Source: Tellurirhabdus rosea (lineage in GTDB: Bacteria > Bacteroidota > Bacteroidia > Cytophagales > Spirosomataceae). From it: a DNA stretch of 64,000 bases. The notes below the pieces were generated by a model. It saw only the letters and a program-made list of their open reading frames with translations, had not been told where the DNA came from and made no database searches. The stretch spans positions 4,350,501 to 4,414,500 of the forward strand of contig NZ_CP111085.1 in NCBI RefSeq assembly GCF_026278345.1, given 5' to 3'. Below are positions 25,092-34,074 of the stretch, piece after piece. Positions within the stretch are counted from its first letter, which is position 1, and each line of letters begins with the position of its first letter. The translations under genes were made by a program, and so were the position numbers.

Positions 25092-25880
25092 TTCCTGGTA
25101 GGGTACTACGAATTCGATGGGGCCGAGGGCGTAGGCGGCGATTTCGTAGGGGTTGTAATAGAAAAGCAGTCCGGTGCGGGTGGCGGCTACGTTGCCGGGC
25201 AGGAAAAATTTGCCTTCGTGAAGGAAATAACCTTCCGCTTCCAGATTCTGGGTGGCCGTAAGGCCCTGCTGCTTCCGGAAATACGTTTCGACCACGGGCA
25301 GCAGCCGGGTGGTATCTTTCACCAGCTCATGAAGCCGCAGCGGACGCCCGGTCTGGCGGTCGAAGGTGTACAGGCTGGTTACCGTATTGGGGTGCGCTCC
25401 CCCCGTATACGCATACGTCTCCATCCGGAAACTCAGGTACCGGGACGAAGTAAACAGCGTGTCGCCGGTCACTTCCACTTCCCAGCAGCCGCCCATCGGC
25501 GCATCGGCAAATTCTTTCTGAAAAGCCCGGTAACTGGCCGCGAAGAGTCGGGCCGCGGCGTTTAGGTCCGTTTGGGCCTCCGGATTGCCGGCCACTTCGG
25601 CGCTGTCCAGCAGGCTGGTCACCGCGCTGGTGAGGTACTTTCGGAGGGTATCGTTGATGGGCGCTACCGCCGGAGCATCCCCGTCCAGCAGTGTGTACGT
25701 GGCGCGGACGCCAACACCCTGGCCCGTCCCGGTCGTGTCGCAACGGCCTTCCCGGTAGGAATAATTTTCGGGTTTGAAGCGAATTTCGGATTCGGCATCA
25801 CGGGATTGATCGCTGGATTTTTCCTGTTGATTGCAGGCAAAAACAAAAGCCAGCAGAATAAGCGGCAGGTAGCTTTTCAT
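25080..25880 (-). CDS. Lipoprotein with DUF4163/DUF3298 domains
   Basis: The 266-residue protein has a lipoprotein signal ending LAFVFAC (Cys16). A Ser/Asp/Glu-rich tether follows, then a DUF4163 region and a C-terminal DUF3298 domain (FRMETYAYTGGAHPN about 170-184, TFDRQTGRPLRLHELVKD). The same two-domain unit occurs in RsiV, the lysozyme-binding anti-sigma factor of Bacillus; here there is no cytoplasmic part. It is probably at the outer membrane with unknown ligand. The ATG at 25880 is used rather than 25901, giving a normal signal peptide. Confidence 0.8.
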   Translation of the reverse strand: MKSYLPLILLAFVFACNQQEKSSDQSRDAESEIRFKPENYSYREGRCDTTGTGQGVGVRATYTLLDGDAPAVAPINDTLRKYLTSAVTSLLDSAEVAGNPEAQTDLNAAARLFAASYRAFQKEFADAPMGGCWEVEVTGDTLFTSSRYLSFRMETYAYTGGAHPNTVTSLYTFDRQTGRPLRLHELVKDTTRLLPVVETYFRKQQGLTATQNLEAEGYFLHEGKFFLPGNVAATRTGLLFYYNPYEIAAYALGPIEFVVPYQEIKN

Positions 25881-25961
25881 GGCAGCATTACGCAAGGACA
25901 CAAAGTTGCTAACGGAACGCGGTTTTTTGTGCCCTTGCGAAAATATTTATTCGCCCGACGC

Positions 25962-26699
25962 TTACAGGCTCATTAATTCCTTAAACCGGATGGCCTGTCG
26001 GCGGCTGATTTCGATTTTGTCGCCGCCCCGCAGCGTCACCAGCAGACCGCCGCTGAACCAGGGCTCAATCTTCTCGATCCACTGGAGGTTGATGATGTGC
26101 TTGCGGTTGGCCCGGAAAAACGTGTTGGGGTCGAGGCGGTCTTCCAGGCTGTTTAGCGACTTCAGAACCAGCGGCTTCTGGTCGTCGAAATGCAGCCGGA
26201 CGTAGTTGCCCATGGATTCAAAAAGCCGGACTTTACCGAGCTTGACAAACCAGCATTTTTCGCCGTCCTTCACAAAGACCTGATCGTTTTCGCCCAGCAC
26301 CCGGGAGCTTTCGCGGACCGCCCCGTTTTCCTGATCGGCGTGGTGCGGCTGGTTTTCTTCTACCCGGTGGATGGCCTCCGTAAGGCGATGGAGCTCGACC
26401 GGTTTGAGCAGGTAATCCAGCGCGTTGAACTCAAACGCCTTGATAGCGTAGTCGTCATAGGCGGTGGTAAAAATCACCTCCGGCGTCTTGCCTTCGATGG
26501 CCTGAAGCAGTTCAAACCCATTTTTGCCGGGCATCTGGATATCCAGAAACAAAAGCTCGGGCTGGAGTTCGTCGATCAGTTTCAGGGCTTCATCGGCGTT
26601 GGCGGCTTCACCAATTATTTCAATCTTGGGAAAATTGTCGAGCAGGCGGCGCAACTCGTTCCGGGCAAGACGTTCGTCGTCTACGATAAGAGCTTTCAT
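25962..26699 (-). CDS. LytTR-family response regulator
   Basis: The 245-residue protein has a receiver domain (about 1-120) with acidic pair DD at 7-8, phospho-acceptor Asp53 (FLDIQMPGKNG), conserved Thr (FTTAYDDYAIKAF) and Lys (LLKPVE). A LytTR DNA-binding domain follows (about 145-245), with FRANRKHIINLQWI. It should bind promoter direct repeats when phosphorylated by the LytS kinase encoded just upstream at 26796. The ATG at 26699 is used; the open frame further upstream only reads hairpin G. No targets are identifiable here. Confidence 0.92.
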   Translation of the reverse strand: MKALIVDDERLARNELRRLLDNFPKIEIIGEAANADEALKLIDELQPELLFLDIQMPGKNGFELLQAIEGKTPEVIFTTAYDDYAIKAFEFNALDYLLKPVELHRLTEAIHRVEENQPHHADQENGAVRESSRVLGENDQVFVKDGEKCWFVKLGKVRLFESMGNYVRLHFDDQKPLVLKSLNSLEDRLDPNTFFRANRKHIINLQWIEKIEPWFSGGLLVTLRGGDKIEISRRQAIRFKELMSL

Positions 26700-26702
26700 T
26701 TC

Positions 26703-26802
26703 AGGTATATGGTATGACTTTAGGTATGAGGGATGAGGTGATAGGTATGAGGTAAGAAGGGCTCTCACCTTAAATCTCATACCTCATACCTAAGATCATA
26801 CC
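26703..26802. repeat. Hairpin element G: AGGTATG-word arms inside the kinase-regulator operon
   Basis: Left 26711-26737 pairs with right 26776-26802 at 24 of 27 positions. The left side carries further copies of the 7-base word AGGTATG up to about 26753. It lies between the kinase gene (transcribed first) and the regulator gene. There is no GCTCCGC core. Confidence 0.82.
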
Positions 26803-27860
26803 TTTGCTTCGGTTCGTTTTAGAATGCTGTCTGACTGGGTCGGCATCTGAATTTCGGCACAAACGATGTCGGGGCTTTCCTGGTAAATCCGGAACGAGGC
26901 CTCGGGTCCGTAAAGTAATTCGAGCCGCTGGGTTGTATTGACCAGCCCAAAACCCGACGAGGCTTCCGTATCGCCCAGAACACCGGTGTTCCGGATGCGA
27001 ATATGCAGATGATCGTGCGAATCCAGACTGGAAATCAGTTCGATAAACCCGCCTCCGATGGCTTTCTGGACGCCATGTTTGATGGCGTTTTCGACCAGCG
27101 TCTGCAGCATCATCGGCGGCACCTGCAAGTATAAGGTTTTCGGGTCAAGTTCCAAACGGCAGTTGAGCCGGTCTTCGTACCGCACTTTCTCCAGCGCCAG
27201 ATAGTCTTCCACGGTTTTGATCTCCTCCCGGAGTTCAACCGTTTTGCGCCGGTCGGCCAGCAGAGAGTTGCGGAGGATATTGGAAAGCTGTGTAATGCCC
27301 TGCTGCGCTTTCATCGGGTTTTCCAGCACCAACGCCCGGATGCTGTTGAGGGCGTTGAAGACGAAGTGGGGATTCAGCTGCGAACGGAGCACTTTGGCTT
27401 CCGTTTCCCGGATGGAAGTCTTCAGCAACAGCGTCTCGATTTCGGCGTTGCGGGTTTGTTCGACGTAATGATAAACCGTATAACTCAGCACCCAGGCCAG
27501 AATGGTTTTGGTCCAGGAGAACAGATAACCCAGAAAAATGGCGGGTTCGTCGATGAACGATTGCGGAAGCAGAATGCGATCGAGCGGCAGATTGACGAGC
27601 GTCATCAGAAACGAAAGCACCAGCACCGAGGCAAGCACCCGGGGCACCAGCCTCAAAAACGGGAGCCGGACCCAGTTCCACCGTTTAATCATCAGGCGGT
27701 AAAGGTGCGTCAGCAGGATACCCAGCAAGATGTTGGCAATGGCCAGAAAAAAATAATCCAGAATAAAACCAGCCTCAAGCGTGAACATCACAAACTCAAA
27801 CATGACGAGCAGCGTCCACCCACATACCTGGCAAAACCAATAAATCTGCTGTTTTGACAT
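26796..27860 (-). CDS. LytS-type sensor histidine kinase, partner of the LytTR regulator
   Basis: The 354-residue protein has four membrane helices (about 8-130), a short coiled coil, and a His_kinase domain with RSQLNPHFVFNALN (His165). The N-box is LVENAIKHG and the G-box SSGFGLVNT. All catalytic features are present. Together with 25962-26699 it forms a standard two-component pair, unlike the three orphan kinases at 12.7-16.5 kb. Hairpin G separates the two genes and hairpin H lies upstream of this one. The stimulus is unknown. Confidence 0.9.
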   Translation of the reverse strand: MSKQQIYWFCQVCGWTLLVMFEFVMFTLEAGFILDYFFLAIANILLGILLTHLYRLMIKRWNWVRLPFLRLVPRVLASVLVLSFLMTLVNLPLDRILLPQSFIDEPAIFLGYLFSWTKTILAWVLSYTVYHYVEQTRNAEIETLLLKTSIRETEAKVLRSQLNPHFVFNALNSIRALVLENPMKAQQGITQLSNILRNSLLADRRKTVELREEIKTVEDYLALEKVRYEDRLNCRLELDPKTLYLQVPPMMLQTLVENAIKHGVQKAIGGGFIELISSLDSHDHLHIRIRNTGVLGDTEASSGFGLVNTTQRLELLYGPEASFRIYQESPDIVCAEIQMPTQSDSILKRTEAKV

Positions 27861-27956
27861 GCTAATACATTTGTCTCTTCGTTTAGGATAAGTTAACTAA
27901 TATACATGTTTTGACAACTATCCGTAAAAGAAATACACCAGAGGGTGGAGAGAGGT

Positions 27957-28058
27957 ATGAGTTAAAAATTAAGAGTTATGAGTTAAGATAATTTGGAGCG
28001 ACTCCGGCCCGTCTGCGAAGTTTCAACTCATAACTCTTAACTCATAATTCATAACTTT
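27957..28058. repeat. Hairpin element H: GAGTTAT-word arms, degenerate core
   Basis: A perfect 14-base pair block (27971-27984 with 28025-28038) is flanked by further 7-base words near GAGTTAT and GAGTTAA on both sides. The middle (27993-28019) is GC-rich and ends GCGAAG, like the right core of element F, but the left core is not clear. It lies downstream of the phosphatase gene and upstream of the kinase gene, both on the minus strand. Confidence 0.78.
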
Positions 28059-28064
28059 ACTTTG

Positions 28065-28706
28065 TCAGCTTTGCGGAACGACCAGCGCCATCAGGTGCGT
28101 GCTGTCGTTCGACGTTTCGATGGTGTACTGGCCCGTTTCGTAGGAGTATTTCAGGACGTACAGGCAGAGGTTGCTGTGTTCAAACTGGTCCATGCGGGAG
28201 AGGGGCTGGTCCGTCAGCCAGGAGAGCAGGATTCGGATGGCCCGTCCGTGCATGGCCACCAGAACCGTTTCTTCTTCGGGGCGGGACAGGATAAGCTCGA
28301 AAACGGGTTTCTGCCGCCGCACCACATCCTCCGGGCTTTCGCCTTCTTCGGTCGGCATGGCCGTATTTCCGGCGTTCCAGTTCTGGATCAGGTCCCGGTA
28401 ATATTCATTGTCGAGGCTGTTGGGGATTTTGCCTTCGCGGAGGCCCCAGCTGATCTCATTTAAGCCTTCATGACGCTCGTAGGGCAGGCCGGCGTCGATA
28501 AACTGCTGGACCGTCTGAAGCGTTCGTTTCAGGTTGGAAATGTAAATCTTATCGAAGGGAATATGCTGGTAAGCCTGAAAGAAGGCGGCGGCCTGCGCGC
28601 GACCCATGGCATTCAGGTCCGAGTCCACACCGCTGCCCTGTACAATGCCCCGGCGGTTGTAGTCAGTTTCGCCGTGGCGAATCAGGAATATCGTTTTTTG
28701 TTTCAA
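28065..28706 (-). CDS. Histidine phosphatase family protein (phosphoglycerate mutase-like)
   Basis: The 213-residue protein begins with the catalytic [14 protein letters not shown] block (His of RHG). The second histidine is in [11 protein letters not shown] (about 153-163), and SNLKRTLQT marks the phosphate pocket. It is a branch-1 phosphatase or mutase of the cytoplasm with unknown substrate. The start is set at TTG 28706, giving [13 protein letters not shown], which is where relatives begin. The frame is open to another TTG at 28757, but that extension would run over the promoter box of the divergent thioesterase gene. Confidence 0.85.
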   Translation of the reverse strand: MKQKTIFLIRHGETDYNRRGIVQGSGVDSDLNAMGRAQAAAFFQAYQHIPFDKIYISNLKRTLQTVQQFIDAGLPYERHEGLNEISWGLREGKIPNSLDNEYYRDLIQNWNAGNTAMPTEEGESPEDVVRRQKPVFELILSRPEEETVLVAMHGRAIRILLSWLTDQPLSRMDQFEHSNLCLYVLKYSYETGQYTIETSNDSTHLMALVVPQS

Positions 28707-28711
28707 GCGAT

Positions 28712-28719
28712 TATTTTTG
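28712..28719 (+). promoter_or_regulatory. TATTTTTG box for the thioesterase gene
   Basis: Exact TAnnTTTG between divergent genes, 72 bases before the ATG at 28791. Confidence 0.4.
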
Positions 28720-28790
28720 CAAATGCCTATGCGAACACCGCCCGGACTGGGTGGCAAATTGTCCGCAAAACTACGAAAAAAAGTGATTCA

Positions 28791-29213
28791 ATGAAGTCTG
28801 GCCTTTCCCTCGAATCCATCCAGCAGTTCAACAGCAAACCTACTCTCGTCTCCCATCTGGGAATCGAATTTACCGGCGTCGGCGAAGGCTATCTGGAAGC
28901 CCGCATGCCCGTGGATGCCCGCACCCACCAGCCTTTCGGCCTGCTGCACGGCGGGGCTTCGGTTGCCCTTGCCGAAACGCTGGGCAGCATGGCCTCGGCG
29001 CTCAGCGTCGAAAATCCCCTGAAACAGCAGCCCGTGGGCATCGAAATCAACGCCAACCACCTGCGTGCCGTCCGCGAAGGCTGGGTGTATGGCCGCTGTA
29101 CGCCGATTCACCTCGGCCGGACCACGCACGTCTGGGACATCCGCATCACCGACGAACAGGGTCGTCTGGTCTGCATCAGCCGCCTGACCACCGCTATCAT
29201 CGAACGGAACTGA
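28791..29213 (+). CDS. Hotdog-fold thioesterase (PaaI/MenI type)
   Basis: The 140-residue protein has the hotdog signature [17 protein letters not shown] (about 45-61) with its catalytic glutamate. The strands [13 protein letters not shown] and [16 protein letters not shown] follow. This subgroup contains phenylacetyl-CoA thioesterase and 1,4-dihydroxy-2-naphthoyl-CoA thioesterase. The latter would fit the menaquinone gene menC at 55.4 kb, though the two are far apart. The ATG at 28791 is used; the longer open frame upstream is antisense to the phosphatase gene. The stop is two bases from the end of the convergent endonuclease gene. Confidence 0.85.
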   Translation: MKSGLSLESIQQFNSKPTLVSHLGIEFTGVGEGYLEARMPVDARTHQPFGLLHGGASVALAETLGSMASALSVENPLKQQPVGIEINANHLRAVREGWVYGRCTPIHLGRTTHVWDIRITDEQGRLVCISRLTTAIIERN

Positions 29214-29215
29214 AC

Positions 29216-29878
29216 TCAGCGGTGTTTCGTCACGCCCACCTGCTCGCACCAGGCCAGAACGGGGCAGGTGGAGCAGTGCGGCAGGCTGCCCGTGCAGATG
29301 TTTTTGCCGAAAGGCATCAGCAGCCGATTGATGTCCACCCATTTCTCCGGCGGCACCCGCTGTTCCAGGGCCAGCATCGTCTGTTCCGGCTGGCGGGTCA
29401 GCACGTATCCCCAGCGGTTGACGACCCGGTGCACGTGAATATCGACGCTGATGCCGGCCTGACCGGTCGAGACGCCCAGCGCGAGATTGGCACATTTCGG
29501 CCCCACGCCTTTCAGACTGGTCAGCAGGTCGTATTCCGGTGGAAGGGTGCCTCCAAACTCATCGACGGCCCGGCGGGCAATGCCGAGCATGGTCTGGGCT
29601 TTCTGTTCGGGATAACTGCTGCCGTACAGCAGCGCCGCCAGCTCGTTGGCGGTCAGCTGGAGGAGTTCGTCGGGCGTCCGGGCTTTTTCAAAAAGACGGA
29701 GCGAGACGGGGATGGTCGTTTCGTCGAGCGTCCGGATGGAGACGATGCAGGAAAGGAGCTGCTCGAACAGACTTTGGTAGCCCCGTTCGTAAAGATCGAA
29801 CATGGCCGCTTTGGGATACGGCCGGATGGCTTCTTCGATGCGGGACAGGACGAGATCGAGCGAAAAATCGGGTTTCAT
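29216..29878 (-). CDS. nth: Endonuclease III-like DNA glycosylase/AP lyase
   Basis: The 220-residue protein has an HhH-GPD domain. The helix-hairpin-helix GVGPKCANLAL contains Lys128 and the catalytic Asp is Asp146 (SVDIHVHRV), at the same 18-residue distance as Lys120/Asp138 in the E. coli enzyme. The C-terminal iron-sulphur cluster has C-x6-C-x2-C-x5-C (about 195-211). It should remove oxidised pyrimidines and cut abasic sites. The genome may carry a more canonical Nth elsewhere, because parts differ from the classic enzyme, so the symbol is tentative. Confidence 0.85.
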   Translation of the reverse strand: MKPDFSLDLVLSRIEEAIRPYPKAAMFDLYERGYQSLFEQLLSCIVSIRTLDETTIPVSLRLFEKARTPDELLQLTANELAALLYGSSYPEQKAQTMLGIARRAVDEFGGTLPPEYDLLTSLKGVGPKCANLALGVSTGQAGISVDIHVHRVVNRWGYVLTRQPEQTMLALEQRVPPEKWVDINRLLMPFGKNICTGSLPHCSTCPVLAWCEQVGVTKHR

Positions 29879-29947
29879 GGTCGTTAAACCCCCGGAGGCT
29901 GCTCAGAGTTTAGAACCTTATTTATCGTCTTATCCCCAACTTCTCTC

Positions 29948-30274
29948 ATGCGTACCGTTTTTCTGCTGATCCTGTCGAACCTGTTCATGACGACCGCCTG
30001 GTACTGGCACCTCCGTTACAAGGGCGAACCGCTCTGGAAGGTCATTCTGATCAGCTGGCTGATTGCTTTTGTCGAATACTGTCTGGCGGTTCCGGCCAAC
30101 CGCATCGGCTCGTACCAGTTCTCCGCTTTCCAGCTTAAAATCATTCAGGAGGTGGTGAGCCTGCTGGTGTTTGTAGGCTTTGCCGTGCTGTACCTGAAAG
30201 AAGAGGTTCGGTGGAATTACCTGGTCAGCTTCGTATTTCTGGTGCTGGCCGTATTCTTTGTTTTTAAAAAATAA
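29948..30274 (+). CDS. DMT-type small membrane protein (DUF486)
   Basis: The 108-residue protein has four membrane helices, the second carrying FVEYCLAVPANRIGSYQFSA. These sequence marks are those of DUF486, a half-length relative of drug/metabolite transporters. It presumably works as a dimer in the inner membrane; the substrate is unknown. A hairpin follows immediately after the stop. Confidence 0.88.
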   Translation: MRTVFLLILSNLFMTTAWYWHLRYKGEPLWKVILISWLIAFVEYCLAVPANRIGSYQFSAFQLKIIQEVVSLLVFVGFAVLYLKEEVRWNYLVSFVFLVLAVFFVFKK

Positions 30275-30303
30275 AAACCGGAGCCTCGGGAGAGGTCCGG
30301 TTT
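30275..30303. terminator. Hairpin between convergent genes, probable two-way terminator
   Basis: AAACCGGA pairs with TCCGGTTT and an inner CCTC with GAGG, with one bulge and a four-base loop. A-rich sequence on the left and T on the right allow termination from both sides. Confidence 0.65.
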
Positions 30304-30326
30304 GAGAGCGTTTTTGCGCCGACGGA

Positions 30327-32690
30327 CTAATATTTCACTATCCGTCGCCGGTACACTTTTTCTCCCAGGCGCACCTCTACCCAGTAGGTTCCCGCCGGAT
30401 ACTGCCGCAGGTCCAGGCCGCGACGGAATTCGTCGGCCGTCTTCTGATGGGTTTCCCGGATGATTTCCTGGCCTTTCAGGTTCCGTATGCCCAGGTTCAG
30501 TGTTCCGCGCTGGGTGTTGCTGAGCGAAACTTCCACCTGCCCGTCGCTCGGGTTGGGCGTCACCCGCAGCGGGTATTCAGCGGCGGGTGTGGCGGTCACG
30601 GTCCCGGCCCGGACAAACACCCGTGCCGAGGCGGTGGTGTTACAGAGGTCGATGCCGGAGCCTGTGACGGTGTAAGTCGTCGTTTCGCGGGGCGTGGCAA
30701 TCACCTGCGGACCCAGCAGCGCACTCAGGGTCGGCGAAGCGCCCCAGTTGAACACGCTGGCCCCCCGGGCACTGAGCGTTACGGTTTCGCCGGGGTTGAT
30801 AAACTGGGCCGAAGCCGAGATCTGCACCGAAGGTTTCATGCCGATATTGGCCGAAATGGCATGGGCAATGTTGAGCCCCTGTCGGATGGTGACGCGCTCC
30901 CATACCCTGTTGGAATCCAGTTCCCAGGCCGTGGCCTGTGTCGATTCCCCATTGCGGGTTGTAAATAGCGCCACCGTATCACCGGCCGCGTAGGGAAGCA
31001 GGATGCCCACGTGGAAGGAAAGGCCAAAGATCGGTACATTCCGGTCGAAGGAAACGGTGGTGGGGCGACCCGCCGCCACGTCGGCCAGAATGACGCGCAG
31101 CGGAATATCCTTGGCACCCAGCACGGCACCCGGCCCTCCCTGGAAGCCGCGCCCGTTCCAGACCATCACGGTCACGATCGATTCGGTGTTGGCTCCCTGA
31201 GCGGCCTTAGCCAACCCAAAGCGGAAGCTGGCGGTACTCAGATTGGTGTAGCCCAGTTCATTGTTAAACTGCTCCGATAGAGCCTGAACTTTGCGGCTGC
31301 TCTGGCCCGACACATATCCTCTTCCGTTCGGCTGCCGGATGACCGTCGGCGTGCCCTGGAAGTTCGTCACGTCCGTACACAGGCCCTGGTTCAGTACTTC
31401 GATGTATTGCTCCCGAACCAGCGAATCGGTGCCGGCGGTATTGGACACCACCAGCTTGACCCGAAAACGGCCCGGGGTGTTGTAGGTGACGGTCGGATTC
31501 TGGGTTGTGGAGCTCTGCGGGTTGCCGCCTTCGAAGGTCCAAACCCAGCGATTGGGGAAATTGCCCGAAAGGTCGGTAAAACGCACGGAGCCGCCCAGCA
31601 GCACGCGGCGGGTTTCGGACCGGAAATTCGGTATGGGACGGCTCGTAACCAGAGTGCCGCAAACGTTGGACGAAGTCAGCGAAACCCGGCGCGGACTCAG
31701 TTCCATCACGGCCCGCATCCGGTCTTTCTGTCCCTGCGTAAAGACGTTGAAACAGCCGTCGTCCGAGTAATCCATGTAGTTCTGCACCATGTTGGCGCCG
31801 CCGCAGCTGACCCGCCCGACCTGACAGCCCCGGCTTTCGGACTCCTGAGTAGGCGTATCGGCCACAAAATCGTCGCCGCAGCGGCCATCGCCCCAGATGT
31901 GGCGCAGGCCGAGCCAGTGGCCTACTTCGTGCGTGAGCGTGCGGCCAAGATTGTAGGGGGCCTGCATCACCGGGAAATTGCCCTTTTCGGCATTGCCGAA
32001 CGACTGGTAGCGGATAACCACACCGTCGGTACTCGCCGCACCGCCGTTATCCGGAATCCCCGCCAGCTCCGACTGGCTCGGAAACTGGGCGTAACCCAGC
32101 AGCCGCTCGTCGACCGGTGCAAAGTCTACGACCCAGATGTTAAAATATTTGTTGGGGTCCCAGTACGTGCCGGGTTTCAGAACGCCTTCAATATCGTCGC
32201 GGCTCCAGTTGGCGCGGTTGCCGTTAACGCGATCAATGCCCCGCTCCGCCATCGGACGGCCCTGAGGGTCGAGGGCGGCGGCGCAGAACTCGATTTCTAT
32301 GTCGGCTCCGACCGGATTGTCATTGAAGCCCCGGGTGCCCGGTTTGCGACGGAAGTCTTCGTTGAGGGTTTCCAGCTGGGACCGGACCTGGGCTTCGCTG
32401 ATGTTGCGCCCTGTGCCGGAAGCTTCTCCGTTATGCACAATATGGACCACCACGGGGATGGAAATGACCGCCAGCTGCATGCGACCCGAGCGGCGCAGTC
32501 GGTTGATCTGGGCTACTTTTTCCTGAAGCGTTTTCTCAAAATCCCCGAGGGTACCCAACTGCGGGAAACGGGCGCGCAGCAGGCTGTCCATTTCCATCGT
32601 GGCGCATTGCTCGGGTTGCTTTGTCAGTTTCTGCGACCAGCCTGCAAAAGAGGCAAGCAGCAGGAAAGTGGTTACTAAAAGTCGATTCAT
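30327..32690 (-). CDS. Secreted M43-type zinc metalloprotease with PKD domain and T9SS sorting domain
   Basis: The 787-residue protein has a signal peptide (1-20). A pappalysin/M43 catalytic domain follows with HEVGHWLGLRH (His254, Glu255, His258, His264) and a conserved Cys-rich loop. A PKD domain comes next (about 350-430, WVWTFEGGNPQSS, YNTPGRFRVKLVV), then a beta-rich region with SxSAxFINPGETVTL. The C-terminal type IX sorting domain is at about 705-787 (TPNPSDGQVEV, YPAGTYWVEVRL). It should be exported by the T9SS and attached to or released from the surface, cutting protein. It is the last gene of the SusC-SusD operon, three bases after the lipoprotein gene. Confidence 0.92.
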   Translation of the reverse strand: MNRLLVTTFLLLASFAGWSQKLTKQPEQCATMEMDSLLRARFPQLGTLGDFEKTLQEKVAQINRLRRSGRMQLAVISIPVVVHIVHNGEASGTGRNISEAQVRSQLETLNEDFRRKPGTRGFNDNPVGADIEIEFCAAALDPQGRPMAERGIDRVNGNRANWSRDDIEGVLKPGTYWDPNKYFNIWVVDFAPVDERLLGYAQFPSQSELAGIPDNGGAASTDGVVIRYQSFGNAEKGNFPVMQAPYNLGRTLTHEVGHWLGLRHIWGDGRCGDDFVADTPTQESESRGCQVGRVSCGGANMVQNYMDYSDDGCFNVFTQGQKDRMRAVMELSPRRVSLTSSNVCGTLVTSRPIPNFRSETRRVLLGGSVRFTDLSGNFPNRWVWTFEGGNPQSSTTQNPTVTYNTPGRFRVKLVVSNTAGTDSLVREQYIEVLNQGLCTDVTNFQGTPTVIRQPNGRGYVSGQSSRKVQALSEQFNNELGYTNLSTASFRFGLAKAAQGANTESIVTVMVWNGRGFQGGPGAVLGAKDIPLRVILADVAAGRPTTVSFDRNVPIFGLSFHVGILLPYAAGDTVALFTTRNGESTQATAWELDSNRVWERVTIRQGLNIAHAISANIGMKPSVQISASAQFINPGETVTLSARGASVFNWGASPTLSALLGPQVIATPRETTTYTVTGSGIDLCNTTASARVFVRAGTVTATPAAEYPLRVTPNPSDGQVEVSLSNTQRGTLNLGIRNLKGQEIIRETHQKTADEFRRGLDLRQYPAGTYWVEVRLGEKVYRRRIVKY

Positions 32691-32693
32691 AAC

Positions 32694-33203
32694 TTACCGG
32701 TTGGAGGAATTGAACGTAAACCGATAGCTGGCGTTCAGTTGATCGGGAGTGAATTTCTCCCAATACAGTTCGACCGTCAGCGTCGTTTCCGTCAGGCTTT
32801 TAATGGTAAACGGCACCAGCGAACCGCCGAAAAAGGCAGGAATGGGCATTTCCAGCGTGGCGTTGGCGTTGACCAGCGCCCAGTTGGTCGTCAGGAGAAG
32901 GTCCGGGTCGTCGGGTGAACATTTCAGCGGCCCGTCGGTGTACTCAAACTGTTTCTCCGCGTTGGCGTAAAAGACATACTGGTCGTCGGCTTCGCAGGCG
33001 TTCAGGACTTCGTTTATGGGAATCGCGCCGGAATCCTCTCCGTTATCGATGACCCGCACGGTCACCAGCCGCCAGGTTTTTTTGGTGGTGCCCGTCAGCA
33101 ACTGGGAATAGGTCGTCGGCTGCGGCTCAATTTTTTCCGAGCAGCTGATATAAAGCGGAGACAGGGCCGACCATAACAGCAGATTGCGTATCAGTCTTTT
33201 CAT
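32694..33203 (-). CDS. Lipocalin-like lipoprotein of the SusCD operon
   Basis: The 169-residue protein has a lipoprotein signal ending LYISC (Cys21). One beta-rich domain follows, starting LTGTTKKTWRLVTV and holding YVFYANAEKQFEYTDG, a pattern seen in lipocalin-like Bacteroidota lipoproteins. It is three bases from both neighbours, so it is clearly cotranscribed. It may be a surface accessory binding the same ligand as SusD, which is inference. Confidence 0.72.
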   Translation of the reverse strand: MKRLIRNLLLWSALSPLYISCSEKIEPQPTTYSQLLTGTTKKTWRLVTVRVIDNGEDSGAIPINEVLNACEADDQYVFYANAEKQFEYTDGPLKCSPDDPDLLLTTNWALVNANATLEMPIPAFFGGSLVPFTIKSLTETTLTVELYWEKFTPDQLNASYRFTFNSSNR

Positions 33204-33206
33204 AAA

Positions 33207-34037
33207 TTACTGCGGTATATAGGTCAGGGTCTGGGTAATGGTCGTATCGCGCTGCGTGACCGTATTCTGCACTTTGATGCGCAGATTGAGCGTAATGCGC
33301 CGGTCGCGGGGGTTCCACGAGCCGGTGCCGGAGATGGTATCCCGGGGCGCTTCCAACTGGTCGTTACGCTGGGGCGCGATAACCAGCGAATTGTCGCCAA
33401 CATCCGTAAAGGTCAGGCTGGCTTTGGTTGCGTTGAAACTGAAGAACCCGATGTTCCAGTTGGTGAGGGTGTAGGTTTTACAGTCCAGACTGGTGATGTC
33501 GATATCCGGGACGCTTACCGTAGTGCTTCCCGCCCGCCGTGTACCGGTGTACTGCCCGCTCAGCAGGCAATCGTCCTGAATGGTGAACGTCAGCTGCCGC
33601 CCGATGGGGTTACGCGTGCCGAAGCCGAGCTGTAGATTCGAGGGCTTGACGGCGGTCATCGTAAAAACGATATTCTGCGATTCCAGAATGTTGTTGGCAT
33701 TGTTGACCATCCGCAGGGTGATGGTGCCAAAGCTCTGCCGCGCCGGAATGATCACTACGCCCCGGGTGCCCTCAATGACGTAATCTTTTCCTTCGCGGGC
33801 CGTGCCGCCGATGGCGTAGGAAATGGAAATCGGCTCGGTCAGCTGTGGTCCGGCGTTGTGAACGCGAATGGTAATGGGCTTGCTGTAGCTTTCGCGGAAG
33901 GCCAGCGTCGAGTCCGTAAAACGCACATGGTACGGTCCTTCGAATGTCCGGTCGTAGTCGGTTTCCTCGCAGGCCCAGAAGACGGTCAGCAGCGCCGCCA
34001 GGGACAGCAGACCGGTAAAAATTCGTTTATAGTTCAT
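33207..34037 (-). CDS. Calx-beta-like lipoprotein of the SusCD operon
   Basis: The 276-residue protein has a lipoprotein signal ending TVFWAC (Cys22 or near). A Calx-beta or DUF4843-like sandwich follows, holding ISISYAIGGTAREGKDYVIE and FGTITLRMVNN. A second beta domain begins DDCLLSGQYTG. Such proteins often accompany SusD as surface ligand-binding partners. The ATG at 34037 is used rather than 34067, giving a normal signal. Substrate unknown. Confidence 0.75.
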   Translation of the reverse strand: MNYKRIFTGLLSLAALLTVFWACEETDYDRTFEGPYHVRFTDSTLAFRESYSKPITIRVHNAGPQLTEPISISYAIGGTAREGKDYVIEGTRGVVIIPARQSFGTITLRMVNNANNILESQNIVFTMTAVKPSNLQLGFGTRNPIGRQLTFTIQDDCLLSGQYTGTRRAGSTTVSVPDIDITSLDCKTYTLTNWNIGFFSFNATKASLTFTDVGDNSLVIAPQRNDQLEAPRDTISGTGSWNPRDRRITLNLRIKVQNTVTQRDTTITQTLTYIPQ

Positions 34038-34074
34038 TATTCGAAATCTTAATGCTTTCTGATTCAATAATGGC

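Noticed and set aside
26700-26780. N-terminal extension of the LytTR regulator to 26780
   Set aside because: The added residues are translated word repeats of hairpin G; the receiver domain starts at 26699.
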